Assembly (NCBI GenBank): GCA_002771015.1 | Contig: PCUO01000007.1 | Location: forward strand, 53,002 to 63,571 | Origin: Candidatus Yonathbacteria bacterium CG17_big_fil_post_rev_8_21_14_2_50_43_9 | GTDB lineage: Bacteria; Patescibacteriota; Minisyncoccia; Phycocordibacterales; UBA1550 | Length of the DNA: 10,570 nt | Direction: 5' to 3' | Shown: piece after piece, positions 1 through 5,014 of the stretch | Position numbering within the stretch: position 1 is the first letter of the stretch | How the letters are laid out: each line of letters starts with the position of its first letter | The notes under the pieces: generated by a model | What the model saw: only the letters and a program-made list of their open reading frames with translations | Told to the model about the DNA's origin: nothing | The model's database searches: none | Position numbers and translations under genes: made by a program

Positions 1-50
1 CTGCTGCAAAGGCTGCTAAGTCTGAAACCCCTGCCGCTAAGAAAAAATAG
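1..50 (+). CDS. rpsS: C-terminal end of a ribosomal protein, probably S19 (partial)
   Basis: Only the last 15 codons are inside the window, in the frame beginning at base 3 and ending at a TAG at 48-50. They encode an Ala/Lys-rich tail (AAKAAKSETPAAKKK). The residues themselves are not diagnostic. The assignment to S19 rests on position: rpsS lies directly upstream of rplV in nearly every bacterial S10 operon. S19 sits in the head of the 30S subunit near S13 and 16S rRNA. An Ala/Lys-rich extension of this kind is plausible, since L22 in this window also carries one. The tail of another gene cannot be excluded. Confidence 0.6.
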   Translation, partial: AAKAAKSETPAAKKK

Positions 51-51
51 T

Positions 52-256
52 GAAAATCAATGAGTGAGGTGAATAGGATTTTCCTACCCAGTTAAATGAT
101 TTCAAATTAGTAATATGACACAATTTATGCTAAAATCGCACAACATTAATAATTCCCTGACTGTGGTTTTAATAGTGAATTTGAAATCGCGATTTGAAAA
201 ATCGCATTTAACTGGGTGGAGATTTTCTAAATCTCGCCTCACTCGCTAAGAAAATC
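52..256. repeat. Large imperfect inverted-repeat element between rpsS and rplV (copy 1)
   Basis: The gap is one nested palindrome. ACCCAGTTAAATG at 86-98 faces CATTTAACTGGGT at 205-217. Further out, GAGTGAGGTGA at 62-72 faces TCGCCTCACTC at 234-244, and GAAAATC/GATTTTC units lie at both edges (52-58 and 77-83; 221-227 and 250-256). Inside is a perfect small hairpin, GCGATTT-GAA-AAATCGC, at 189-205. The core recurs upstream of rplN: 28 of 29 bases of 190-218 match 2442-2470, and 22 of 25 bases of 86-110 match 2401-2425. This looks like a non-coding palindromic repeat family (MITE- or REP-like). No transposase is present in the window. Confidence 0.75.
128..136 (+). promoter_or_regulatory. Possible extended -10 promoter for rplV block
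   Basis: TGCTAAAAT at 128-136 reads as an extended -10 box (TG-n-TAAAAT) inside the middle of the inverted-repeat element. No good -35 hexamer is visible about 17 bases upstream. If active, it would re-initiate transcription ahead of rplV. The AT-rich context makes chance matches likely. Confidence 0.25.
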
Positions 257-260
257 AACC
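215..260 (+). promoter_or_regulatory. Leader hairpin ending at the rplV start codon
   Basis: GGT (215-217) and GATTTTCT (221-228) can pair with AGAAAATC (249-256) and ACC (258-260), giving 11 base pairs with a small internal bulge. The 3' arm ends at base 260 and the ATG is 261-263. The loop carries a CTCGC...CTCGCTAA motif. Similar hairpins abut rplN and rpsN. It may be an mRNA structure governing initiation, or just the edge of the repeat element. Confidence 0.5.
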
Positions 261-728
261 ATGAAAGCAATTCTTAAAAGCTATCGTCAAGCGCCACGCA
301 AGGTTCGCCTAGTGGCAAATCTCATCAAAGGCAAGACCGCCCCTCGCGCGCTTGCCCAACTTGACGTGCTTCCAAAGCGAGCGTCTGGCGTAATGAAAAA
401 GCTTTTGATGTCGGCTATTGCAAATGCAAAAGAAAATGACGGGATCGCTCTTGAAGACCTTTTTGTAAAAGAAGTGCGCGTTGATCAGGGAACAATTCTA
501 AAGCGTTCAATGCCAAAGTCCCACGGCTCAGCGCACCCTATTCACAAGCACACAAGTCACATTATGATTGAGCTCATCGCGAGTGCAGACGTAGCTCCTT
601 CTAAGAGAGCTACAAAGAAGGAGGCTATTGTAGAAGGTGAGCCAAAAAAGGTTTCAAAGAAAGTTGCTCTTGCAAATGTAAAGGCATCGGCGAAGCCGAA
701 AGGAACGTCCATAAAGACTAAAAACTAA
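261..728 (+). CDS. rplV: 50S ribosomal protein L22
   Basis: L22 binds 23S rRNA, and its long beta-hairpin lines the constriction of the peptide exit tunnel. At 155 residues the protein is longer than the usual ~110 because of a Lys/Ala-rich tail from about residue 110. The core is typical: YRQAPRKVRLVANLIKGK near the N terminus, SAIANAKEND at 51-60 and TSHI at 98-101. The hairpin tip (residues 81-98) is unusual: PKSHGSAHPIHKH stands where E. coli has PRAKGRADRILKR, so several arginines are replaced by Ser, Pro or His. The ATG start matches the family N terminus. No Shine-Dalgarno is visible; the leader is a hairpin ending next to the ATG. The next gene, rpsC, begins 18 bases after the stop. 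Confidence 0.97.
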   Translation: MKAILKSYRQAPRKVRLVANLIKGKTAPRALAQLDVLPKRASGVMKKLLMSAIANAKENDGIALEDLFVKEVRVDQGTILKRSMPKSHGSAHPIHKHTSHIMIELIASADVAPSKRATKKEAIVEGEPKKVSKKVALANVKASAKPKGTSIKTKN

Positions 729-746
729 TGACTATCAACTAATCTC

Positions 747-1442
747 ATGACACACATCGTACATCCATATGCGCATCGTTTGGGAATCATCCGTGACTGG
801 AAGTCACGCTGGTTTGGCGCAAAAGATGATTTCAAAAAGTTCCTAAAGGGTGACGTGCTAATTCGTAAGTTTTTGGACAAGCGTCTTAGAGGTAGCTACA
901 TTGCGGGCATTGAAATAGAGCGCAACGCAAAAACATTTCGTATCCTCGTAAAAACAGCTCGCCCTGGTATGGTTATTGGTCGCGCAGGAGAGGGTTCAGT
1001 AAAGCTCAAGAATGACATTTTGAAGGAAGCTACTCGCCTAAAGCTAGATATCCCAAAAGACTTTAAGCTTGATGTTGAGGAAGTGCGTTCACCTGAGTCA
1101 AACGCGGGTGTTGTCTCCGAGATGGTTTGTGAAGGGCTTGAAAAGCGTCTTCCTTTTCGCATGGTTTTGAAGCAGACCATTGAAAAGGTGATGGCAAACC
1201 GCGATGTAAAAGGCGCGCGCATTGCAATCTCGGGTCGTCTAGGTGGTGCGGAAATGGCGCGCTACGAGCAGATTCGTCGCGGAGGTATCCCCCTTCAGAC
1301 ATTCCGCGCGGACATTGATTTCGCAAAGAACACTGCGCGCCTTCCTTACGGCGCTATCGGCGTGAAGGTTTGGATTTACAAAGGTCAGATTTTTGCCGAC
1401 AGCAAAAAGAAGCTCGTTGTTCACGAACAAACAAATTTTTAA
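747..1442 (+). CDS. rpsC: 30S ribosomal protein S3
   Basis: S3 lies at the mRNA entry channel of the 30S subunit. The 231-residue protein is of normal length. The N terminus reads HPYAHRLGIIRDWKSRWF, which aligns with the family HP/NP...RLGI..W.SRWF motif. A KH domain follows with its GxxG loop as GRAG at 78-81, and the C-terminal domain has SGRLGGAEMAR at 162-172 and FRADIDFA at 187-194. Of the three E. coli entry-site helicase residues (R131, R132, K135), the middle one appears to be methionine here (FRMVLK, 137-142). There is no Shine-Dalgarno before the ATG. The gene is followed 9 bases later by rplP, as in other S10 operons. Confidence 0.97.
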   Translation: MTHIVHPYAHRLGIIRDWKSRWFGAKDDFKKFLKGDVLIRKFLDKRLRGSYIAGIEIERNAKTFRILVKTARPGMVIGRAGEGSVKLKNDILKEATRLKLDIPKDFKLDVEEVRSPESNAGVVSEMVCEGLEKRLPFRMVLKQTIEKVMANRDVKGARIAISGRLGGAEMARYEQIRRGGIPLQTFRADIDFAKNTARLPYGAIGVKVWIYKGQIFADSKKKLVVHEQTNF

Positions 1443-1451
1443 TACACTAAC

Positions 1452-1883
1452 ATGTTATTTCCTAAAAAAGTAAAATTCAGAAAGTGGCAGAACGCTCGCA
1501 AGAGTGAGGCGAAGCTTGCAATGCCTGAAACACGAGGGATTACTCTTGCTTTTGGTTCGTACGGGCTAAAGGCTGAGACACAGGCTCGTGTGAAGTCAAA
1601 CCAGATTGAGGCATCACGTAAAGCTATCGTTCGCACAATCACAAAGGTTGGAAAGATGTGGATCCGTATTTTCCCAGACCGACCATGGACACAGAAGGGA
1701 GCGCAAGTAGGTATGGGTAAAGGAAAAGGCGAGCTCCAGGGTTACGTGTTTGAAGTTCGTCCTGGGCGCGTGCTTTTTGAAGTTGATGGTGTTGATGAGG
1801 CGACAGCCGTAAAGGCGCTCAAGAAGGCTGGAGCAAAGCTTCCTCTTAAGACACGCATCGTTCGCCGAATGGAAACTGCATAA
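1452..1883 (+). CDS. rplP: 50S ribosomal protein L16
   Basis: L16 sits near the A site and helps position tRNA on the large subunit. The 143-residue protein has the family start MLFPKKVKFRKWQ, FGSYGLKA at 34-41, QIEASRKA at 51-58, KMWIRIFPD at 68-76 and the MGKGKG loop at 88-93. The residue just before that loop is Gly (G87), where E. coli has Arg81, the residue hydroxylated by YcfD/RoxA, so that modification could not occur here. The start follows the rpsC stop by 9 bases and lacks a Shine-Dalgarno; rpmC follows after 14 bases. Confidence 0.97.
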   Translation: MLFPKKVKFRKWQNARKSEAKLAMPETRGITLAFGSYGLKAETQARVKSNQIEASRKAIVRTITKVGKMWIRIFPDRPWTQKGAQVGMGKGKGELQGYVFEVRPGRVLFEVDGVDEATAVKALKKAGAKLPLKTRIVRRMETA

Positions 1884-1897
1884 TTTAGAATACTTTT

Positions 1898-2101
1898 ATG
1901 AAAGAAATTAAAAAAATAAACGCAGAAGATTTAGTAAAACTCCTTGCAGAAAAGAGGGAGGCTGTTCGCGCGTTTCGTTTTGACATTGCAGGTTCCGCAA
2001 AAAAGAACGTGAAAGCGAAAATGACAGCACGCAAGGAAATCGCGCGCATTCTTACAGAAGAGAATTTGCGAAAGAGTACGGGCGCTAATGTAAACGCATA
2101 A
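1898..2101 (+). CDS. rpmC: 50S ribosomal protein L29
   Basis: L29 is a small two-helix protein near the tunnel exit that contributes to the docking area for the signal recognition particle and trigger factor. The 67-residue product is of normal length and is highly charged. It has a first helix around residues 8-26 ([19 protein letters not shown]) and a second around 40-58 ([16 protein letters not shown]). Sequence conservation in this family is low, so the call leans on size, charge pattern and its place between rplP and rpsQ. The leader before the ATG is AT-rich without a Shine-Dalgarno. Confidence 0.93.
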   Translation: MKEIKKINAEDLVKLLAEKREAVRAFRFDIAGSAKKNVKAKMTARKEIARILTEENLRKSTGANVNA

Positions 2102-2111
2102 CACTACTATT

Positions 2112-2393
2112 ATGGAAACAAAGAATAAAAAAACTATTGAGACAAGCAACGTAACACGAAAGCAACTTCATGGTACCGTGGTGTCTGACAAAATGATGAA
2201 GACTGTCACTGTGCTTGTAAATCGTTTCGTAAAGCATCCAAAATATGGGAAGTTTATGAATATTTCAAAGAAGTACAAGGCGCACGACGAGGCTGGCGCA
2301 TACAAAGAGGGGGACAAAGTAACCATTGAAGAGTGTCGTCCAATTTCAAAAGACAAGTCATTTCGAGTTATTCAAAGAGAGAAGCGATTATGA
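2112..2393 (+). CDS. rpsQ: 30S ribosomal protein S17
   Basis: S17 is an OB-fold primary binder of 16S rRNA in the 30S body. The 93-residue protein has a short charged N-terminal extension (about 16 residues), then [18 protein letters not shown] at 19-36, the HPKYGKF motif at 42-48, [20 protein letters not shown] at 67-86 and a basic end. These are the conserved S17 blocks. It follows rpmC by 10 bases and closes the S10-type block. The 117 bases after its stop hold an inverted repeat rather than the usual short link to rplN. Confidence 0.97.
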   Translation: METKNKKTIETSNVTRKQLHGTVVSDKMMKTVTVLVNRFVKHPKYGKFMNISKKYKAHDEAGAYKEGDKVTIEECRPISKDKSFRVIQREKRL

Positions 2394-2400
2394 ATAACTG

Positions 2401-2510
2401 ACCCAGTTAAATGATTCCAAATTTGCATAAATTAGGAATTACGATTTGAAAAATCGCATTTAACAGGGTGAAGTTTTTCTAATCTCGCTACGCTCAATAA
2501 CAAAAACATC
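2401..2510. repeat. Inverted-repeat element between rpsQ and rplN (copy 2)
   Basis: ACCCAGTTAAATG at 2401-2413 faces CATTTAACAGGGT at 2457-2469 with one mismatch. The core matches the element at 86-218: 22 of 25 bases on the left arm and 28 of 29 on the right arm (2442-2470). The middle is much shorter than in copy 1, as if deleted or degenerated. The right edge continues to the rplN start as a separate hairpin. Confidence 0.75.
2470..2510 (+). promoter_or_regulatory. Leader hairpin ending at the rplN start codon
   Basis: GAAGTTTTT (2470-2478) can pair with AAAAACATC (2502-2510), giving 8 pairs and one A-A mismatch, with CTCGCTACGCTC in the loop. The 3' arm ends exactly one base before the ATG at 2511. 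The shape and loop motif parallel the hairpins abutting rplV and rpsN. Confidence 0.5.
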
Positions 2511-2882
2511 ATGATTCAACCACAAACAATCGTAAAAATAGCAGACAACACAGGCGGAAAGATCGGACGCGTTTTCAAAGTTCTTGGAAGCTCAAAGAAG
2601 CGCTACGCGATGATTGGAGACTTGGTTGTTTTCTCTGTTCAGGTTGCTGAGCCTCGCAAGTCTGTAAAGAAGAAGGATGTCCTCACAGGTCTCGTTGTTC
2701 GCACGCGCAACGCGTACCGTCGCAAGGATGGTTCATACATTCGTTTTGATGACAATGCGGTTATCGTTGTTGACAAGGTAAAGAAGGAGGCAAAGGGAAG
2801 TCGTATTTTTGGACCTATCCCTCGTGAGATTACTGAAATTGGTTATAACAAAATTGGTTCACTAGCACCTGAAGTGCTTTAA
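2511..2882 (+). CDS. rplN: 50S ribosomal protein L14
   Basis: L14 is a beta-barrel protein on the subunit interface of the 50S, contacting L19 and the 30S body. The 123-residue product is full length. Motifs: MIQPQTIVKIADNTGGK (most L14 have ADN-S/T-GA, so G16 replaces Ala), VLGSSKKRYAMIGD at 24-37, VVRTRNAYRRKDGSYIRFDD at 62-81, and RIFGPIPREI...SLAPEVL at the end. It is the first gene of the spc portion. Its leader is a hairpin directly against the ATG with no Shine-Dalgarno. rplX follows after 26 bases. Confidence 0.97.
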   Translation: MIQPQTIVKIADNTGGKIGRVFKVLGSSKKRYAMIGDLVVFSVQVAEPRKSVKKKDVLTGLVVRTRNAYRRKDGSYIRFDDNAVIVVDKVKKEAKGSRIFGPIPREITEIGYNKIGSLAPEVL

Positions 2883-2908
2883 TAAAAATTATTTACCCTA
2901 CTACTAAA

Positions 2909-3217
2909 ATGAAACTCAAAAAAGGAGACAATGTGGTTATCACAACAGGAAAGGACAAAGGGAAGAAAGGAAAAATCCTTGAGGTTTTTCCATCTGCAAA
3001 TCGCGTGGTAGTAGAGGGCGCAAATATTTCTAAACTTCACGAAAAATCTCGTACAAAAGGAAAGGCTGGACAGATTGTAGAGAAGCCTATGCCTATCAAT
3101 GCGTCAAATGTGATGATTGTAGATCCAAAGGCTGGAGCGCGCACGCGTGTTGGCATCAAGAAGATTGACGGCAAGAATGTTCGCGTCACAAAGAAAAGTG
3201 GCTCTGAACTCAAATAA
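2909..3217 (+). CDS. rplX: 50S ribosomal protein L24
   Basis: L24 binds 23S rRNA early in assembly and sits near the tunnel exit. The 102-residue protein starts with the KOW motif, KKGDNVVITTGKDKGKKGKI at 4-23. It continues with RVVVEGANISKLHEK at 32-46 and the NASNVMIVDP strand at 64-73, ending in a basic tail. The length is normal for the bacterial family. The gene lies 26 bases after rplN and 11 bases before rplE, the standard order. The leader (CCCTACTACTAAA before ATG) has no Shine-Dalgarno. Confidence 0.97.
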   Translation: MKLKKGDNVVITTGKDKGKKGKILEVFPSANRVVVEGANISKLHEKSRTKGKAGQIVEKPMPINASNVMIVDPKAGARTRVGIKKIDGKNVRVTKKSGSELK

Positions 3218-3228
3218 TTTTTAATAAT

Positions 3229-3774
3229 ATGAAATCAGCATTTAAAACAATTAAAGAGAGACAGGCAGACGCATTTGATGCGATGAAGAAGGATTTTGGA
3301 TACAAGGCCAAGCTTGCTGCTCCGCGTCTAGTAAAGGTAGTTGTGTCAGCAACAACTGGTCGCTCAAAGGACAAAAATAGAAATGAAATGGTTATTGAAC
3401 GTCTTGCAAAGGTCACTGGACAGAAACCAGCGCTTCGCTCCGCAAAGAAGTCCATCGCGGCCTTCAAGCTTCGTGAAGGAGACAAAATTGGTGTTGCTGT
3501 GACTCTCCGTGGCGCGCGCATGATGGGTTTTCTGGACAAATTTTTCAATGTTGCTATTCCACGTACTCGCGACTTTCGTGGTTATTACAGAAAAAGTATT
3601 GATGAAATGGGTAATCTCACACTTGGTGTAAAGGAGCAAACAATTTTTCCTGAGTGTTCAGACGAAGACATAAAGGACCTTTTTGGTTTAGCAGTTACAG
3701 TTGTGACAACAGCAAAGAACAAGAAGGAGGCAACGGCATTTTTTGATATACTCGGCGTCCCGTTCAAAAAGTAG
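3229..3774 (+). CDS. rplE: 50S ribosomal protein L5
   Basis: L5 binds 5S rRNA in the central protuberance and contacts P-site tRNA and the S13 bridge. The 181-residue protein has the normal length and motifs: RLVKVVVS at 33-40, TGQKPALRSAKKSIAAFKL at 63-81, TLRGARMMGFLDK at 92-104, IPRTRDFRG at 110-118 and FPE at 140-142. The start follows rplX by 11 bases in an AT-rich leader without a Shine-Dalgarno. In most bacteria rpsN follows within tens of bases; here 1384 bases of unrelated DNA separate them. In E. coli the S8 repressor site overlaps the start of rplE; I could not recognise an equivalent. Confidence 0.97.
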   Translation: MKSAFKTIKERQADAFDAMKKDFGYKAKLAAPRLVKVVVSATTGRSKDKNRNEMVIERLAKVTGQKPALRSAKKSIAAFKLREGDKIGVAVTLRGARMMGFLDKFFNVAIPRTRDFRGYYRKSIDEMGNLTLGVKEQTIFPECSDEDIKDLFGLAVTVVTTAKNKKEATAFFDILGVPFKK

Positions 3775-3775
3775 G

Positions 3776-3904
3776 AAAAACCCCTTATTTTAGCGCATTA
3801 CGTCGTTGTTTCATTTTGTCGTCTCGTCGCCGCCGTACAATAAGTACATCTCCGTCGAACGACAAAACTCACGCCTCGTACTGCATCTAAAATAAGTGGT
3901 TTTT
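3776..3904. repeat. 129-nt long imperfect palindrome after rplE
   Basis: AAAAACCCCTTATTTTAG at 3776-3793 faces CTAAAATAAGTGGTTTTT at 3887-3904 with one mismatch. Pairing continues inward: TTTTGTCGT near 3814-3822 faces ACGACAAAA near 3859-3867, and at the centre GTAC (3835-3838) and GTAC (3844-3847) flank an AATAA loop. The whole interval could therefore fold as one long hairpin with internal mismatches. It begins one base after the rplE stop. It may be a MITE-like element or a structured RNA; the outer GG plus T-run could also act as a weak terminator for rplE. Confidence 0.7.
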
Positions 3905-3913
3905 TGCTAAATT

Positions 3914-3948
3914 CAAGCTCCGTTTAGGCTTTGCCTAAACGGAGCTTG
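3914..3948. repeat. Perfect 16-bp inverted repeat
   Basis: CAAGCTCCGTTTAGGC at 3914-3929 and GCCTAAACGGAGCTTG at 3933-3948 are exact reverse complements around a TTT loop. It lies just upstream of the promoter of the first orphan gene. The T-rich run downstream (from 3956) starts 8 bases after the stem and is interrupted, so it is not a textbook terminator. It could serve as a transcriptional punctuation hairpin or as a protein-binding palindrome. Confidence 0.8.
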
Positions 3949-3952
3949 CCTA

Positions 3953-3980
3953 TTGTATTTTTTGGCAGATATGGTATAAT
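3953..3980 (+). promoter_or_regulatory. Sigma70-type promoter for the first orphan gene
   Basis: TTGTAT at 3953-3958 and TATAAT at 3975-3980 are separated by 16 bases, with TGG directly before the -10 box making it an extended -10. The predicted start of transcription, around 3987, leaves a leader of about 50 bases before the ATG at 4040. This is the best promoter match in the window. Confidence 0.65.
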
Positions 3981-4025
3981 TTATATAATTGGATACACAT
4001 GGGGTGTGTTCAAGAGTTCTTTTTC

Positions 4026-4032
4026 AGAGGAG
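4026..4032 (+). promoter_or_regulatory. Strong Shine-Dalgarno for the first orphan gene
   Basis: AGAGGAG, seven bases before the ATG at 4040, is close to the consensus. It decides the start in preference to the upstream in-frame TTG at 3989 and to the overlapping frame starting at 3999. The ribosomal genes in this window have nothing comparable. Confidence 0.75.
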
Positions 4033-4039
4033 AAATATT

Positions 4040-4258
4040 ATGCCAAAGGGGACGCTTTTTGCAAGCAAACTTGGTTCGGATTCCATTTTGGAAACCGAGC
4101 ATTTGGATGACCACGGAACAGCAGACGGACTGGCCATTGAAGGTAGCCCTGTCAATCTGTACGGCGTGCACGACGATAAAGAAAACAGCTATGGACGCCG
4201 GTTCAGTGGCCAGGCATTCTTTGCCTTTGGGGGCAATGTCGGTTGCATGCATGCATAA
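4040..4258 (+). CDS. Hypothetical small protein (orphan gene A in the rplE-rpsN insert)
   Basis: I do not recognise this 72-residue protein. It starts MPKGTLFASKLGSDS and has an acidic, His-rich middle (TEHLDDHGTADG, GVHDDKENS). The end is aromatic and glycine-rich (RRFSGQAFFAFGG) with a single Cys at 70. There is no membrane segment, signal peptide or known motif. It sits in a self-contained unit: extended -10 promoter, AGAGGAG site, ORF and intrinsic terminator. Codons such as CTG, AGC, GCC and CGG are used, which the neighbouring ribosomal genes largely avoid, suggesting different selection or recent acquisition. The open frame is short and could be fortuitous, but the promoter, Shine-Dalgarno and terminator around it argue for a real gene. 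Confidence 0.55.
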   Translation: MPKGTLFASKLGSDSILETEHLDDHGTADGLAIEGSPVNLYGVHDDKENSYGRRFSGQAFFAFGGNVGCMHA

Positions 4259-4319
4259 AAGCAATATTGGTATTTGTAACATATGTAACACAAAAATAAA
4301 ACCAAAATAAATTCTAAAC

Positions 4320-4346
4320 AGGCGTCTCAAAAAGGCGCCTTTTTTG
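4320..4346 (+). terminator. Intrinsic terminator after orphan gene A
   Basis: AGGCGTC (4320-4326) pairs with GGCGCCT (4334-4340), seven pairs including one G-U, around a TCAAAAA loop. A run of six T follows (4340-4345). It lies about 60 bases after the stop of the 72-residue gene and faces along the operon. Confidence 0.8.
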
Positions 4347-4359
4347 TTGCCGAGAAGAC

Positions 4360-4388
4360 TTGCGTTATTGACGAATAAATGGTAATAT
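4360..4388 (+). promoter_or_regulatory. Probable promoter for the second orphan gene
   Basis: TTGCGT at 4360-4365 and TAATAT at 4383-4388 are spaced 17 bases apart. TGG immediately precedes the -10 box, as in the promoter of the first orphan gene. It lies directly after the preceding terminator. The implied leader before the ATG at 4461 is about 65 bases. Confidence 0.5.
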
Positions 4389-4430
4389 TTTTCACAGTTA
4401 ATCATGAGTTCTGTGGTTATTTATGGTAGT

Positions 4431-4460
4431 GTTCTTATCCCCTTTTTAAGGGAGAAGAAC
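4431..4460 (+). promoter_or_regulatory. Hairpin masking the Shine-Dalgarno of orphan gene B
   Basis: GTTCTT (4431-4436) pairs with AAGAAC (4455-4460), and after one mismatch T-CCC (4438-4441) pairs with GGG-A (4450-4453), giving about 10 pairs around a T-rich loop. The 3' arm contains the ribosome binding site (AAGGGAG, 4448-4454) and ends directly against the ATG at 4461. In the folded state the site would be hidden, which fits a translational switch. A DNA operator palindrome is the alternative. Confidence 0.5.
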
Positions 4461-4920
4461 ATGTCAATTTGCAATTCAAGTACAGGCAGTAAGTAATCCT
4501 ACTCATGATTTATGTGTAGAGGTTACTCAGGCTGGGTACGGGCACATTGTATCTGGGTGTTACAGCGCTTTCCACGACAACAGCGACGATCTCCCAGAGT
4601 TGCTTATTGCTGGTGACGAGGCACAGCCGTTTTGGGACAATGAGTATGTCCACAATAACAGCATCTCAACTAGCGATGACAACGAGACTCAGTATTCGTC
4701 TTTGGATGCCATGGTTGTGGCAGAAGAAAGGGAATACTGTGTTTACCCAAGGAGTGAAGACAAACCCTCACCACCAAGAAAAATGAAAAAGGCGGGGTCG
4801 GTGTGCAGAAAACTTGATTGTTATGAAACGGGCTCATCGGCTCATTCCCGCATTCAGGCTTGGTTTGCTGACAAAACCAGTAAATATCCGATGGTCATCG
4901 GGCCACTGCGTATCACCTGA
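4461..4920 (+). CDS. Hypothetical protein, apparently frameshifted near its start (orphan gene B)
   Basis: An ATG at 4461 with a good Shine-Dalgarno opens a frame that stops after 11 codons (TAA 4494-4496). The +1 frame is open from 4450 to a TGA at 4918-4920 but has no ATG or GTG near its beginning; its first plausible start is a TTG at 4600, giving 106 residues. A +1 shift or one extra base between 4464 and 4493 would join them into about 152 residues. The joined product is hydrophilic and acidic in the middle (SGCYSAFHDNSDDLPELL, ISTSDDNETQYSS), has five cysteines in the long frame, and a basic stretch (PPRKMKKAGSVCRKLDC). I recognise no family or membrane segment. It may be a decaying gene, a sequencing error or recoded. 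An intrinsic terminator follows. Confidence 0.45.
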
Positions 4921-4939
4921 GACTTACCTCATTTTTCAC

Positions 4940-4966
4940 AAAAGGCACCCAGCGGTACCTTTTTTC
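4940..4966 (+). terminator. Intrinsic terminator after orphan gene B
   Basis: AAAAGGCACC (4940-4949) pairs with GGTACCTTTT (4954-4963), nine of ten positions, around a CAGC loop, followed by a T-run to 4965. It starts 20 bases after the stop at 4920. With the terminator at 4320-4346 it would block read-through from rplE into rpsN unless transcription restarts downstream. Confidence 0.7.
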
Positions 4967-4976
4967 TTTGAAGGGG

Positions 4977-5004
4977 TTGACTATATTCCACCATATGATA
5001 GGAT
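4977..5004 (+). promoter_or_regulatory. Possible promoter for the rpsN-map block
   Basis: TTGACT at 4977-4982 and TAGGAT at 4999-5004 are 16 bases apart, directly downstream of the terminator of orphan gene B. The -35 match is good and the -10 match is only fair. Function would require it to drive the second half of the spc cluster through a leader of about 150 bases. Confidence 0.4.
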
Positions 5005-5014
5005 GCTTCTATAG

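Noticed and set aside
4275-4290. Direct repeat TGTAACA at 4275-4281 and 4284-4290
   Set aside because: Only two short A/T-rich units spaced 9 bases apart; too little to call an operator or an iteron.
3999-4310. 103-codon frame overlapping orphan gene A in another + frame
   Set aside because: Its ATG has no Shine-Dalgarno, while the AGAGGAG site is correctly spaced for the ATG at 4040. The composition (many Cys, Trp, Thr) looks like an out-of-frame reading.
4010-4405. 131-codon open frame on the minus strand across the first orphan gene and its terminator
   Set aside because: It runs antisense through a convincing promoter-SD-ORF-terminator unit and has no ribosome binding site of its own that I can see; its hydrophobic stretches come from the complement of A/T-rich non-coding DNA.
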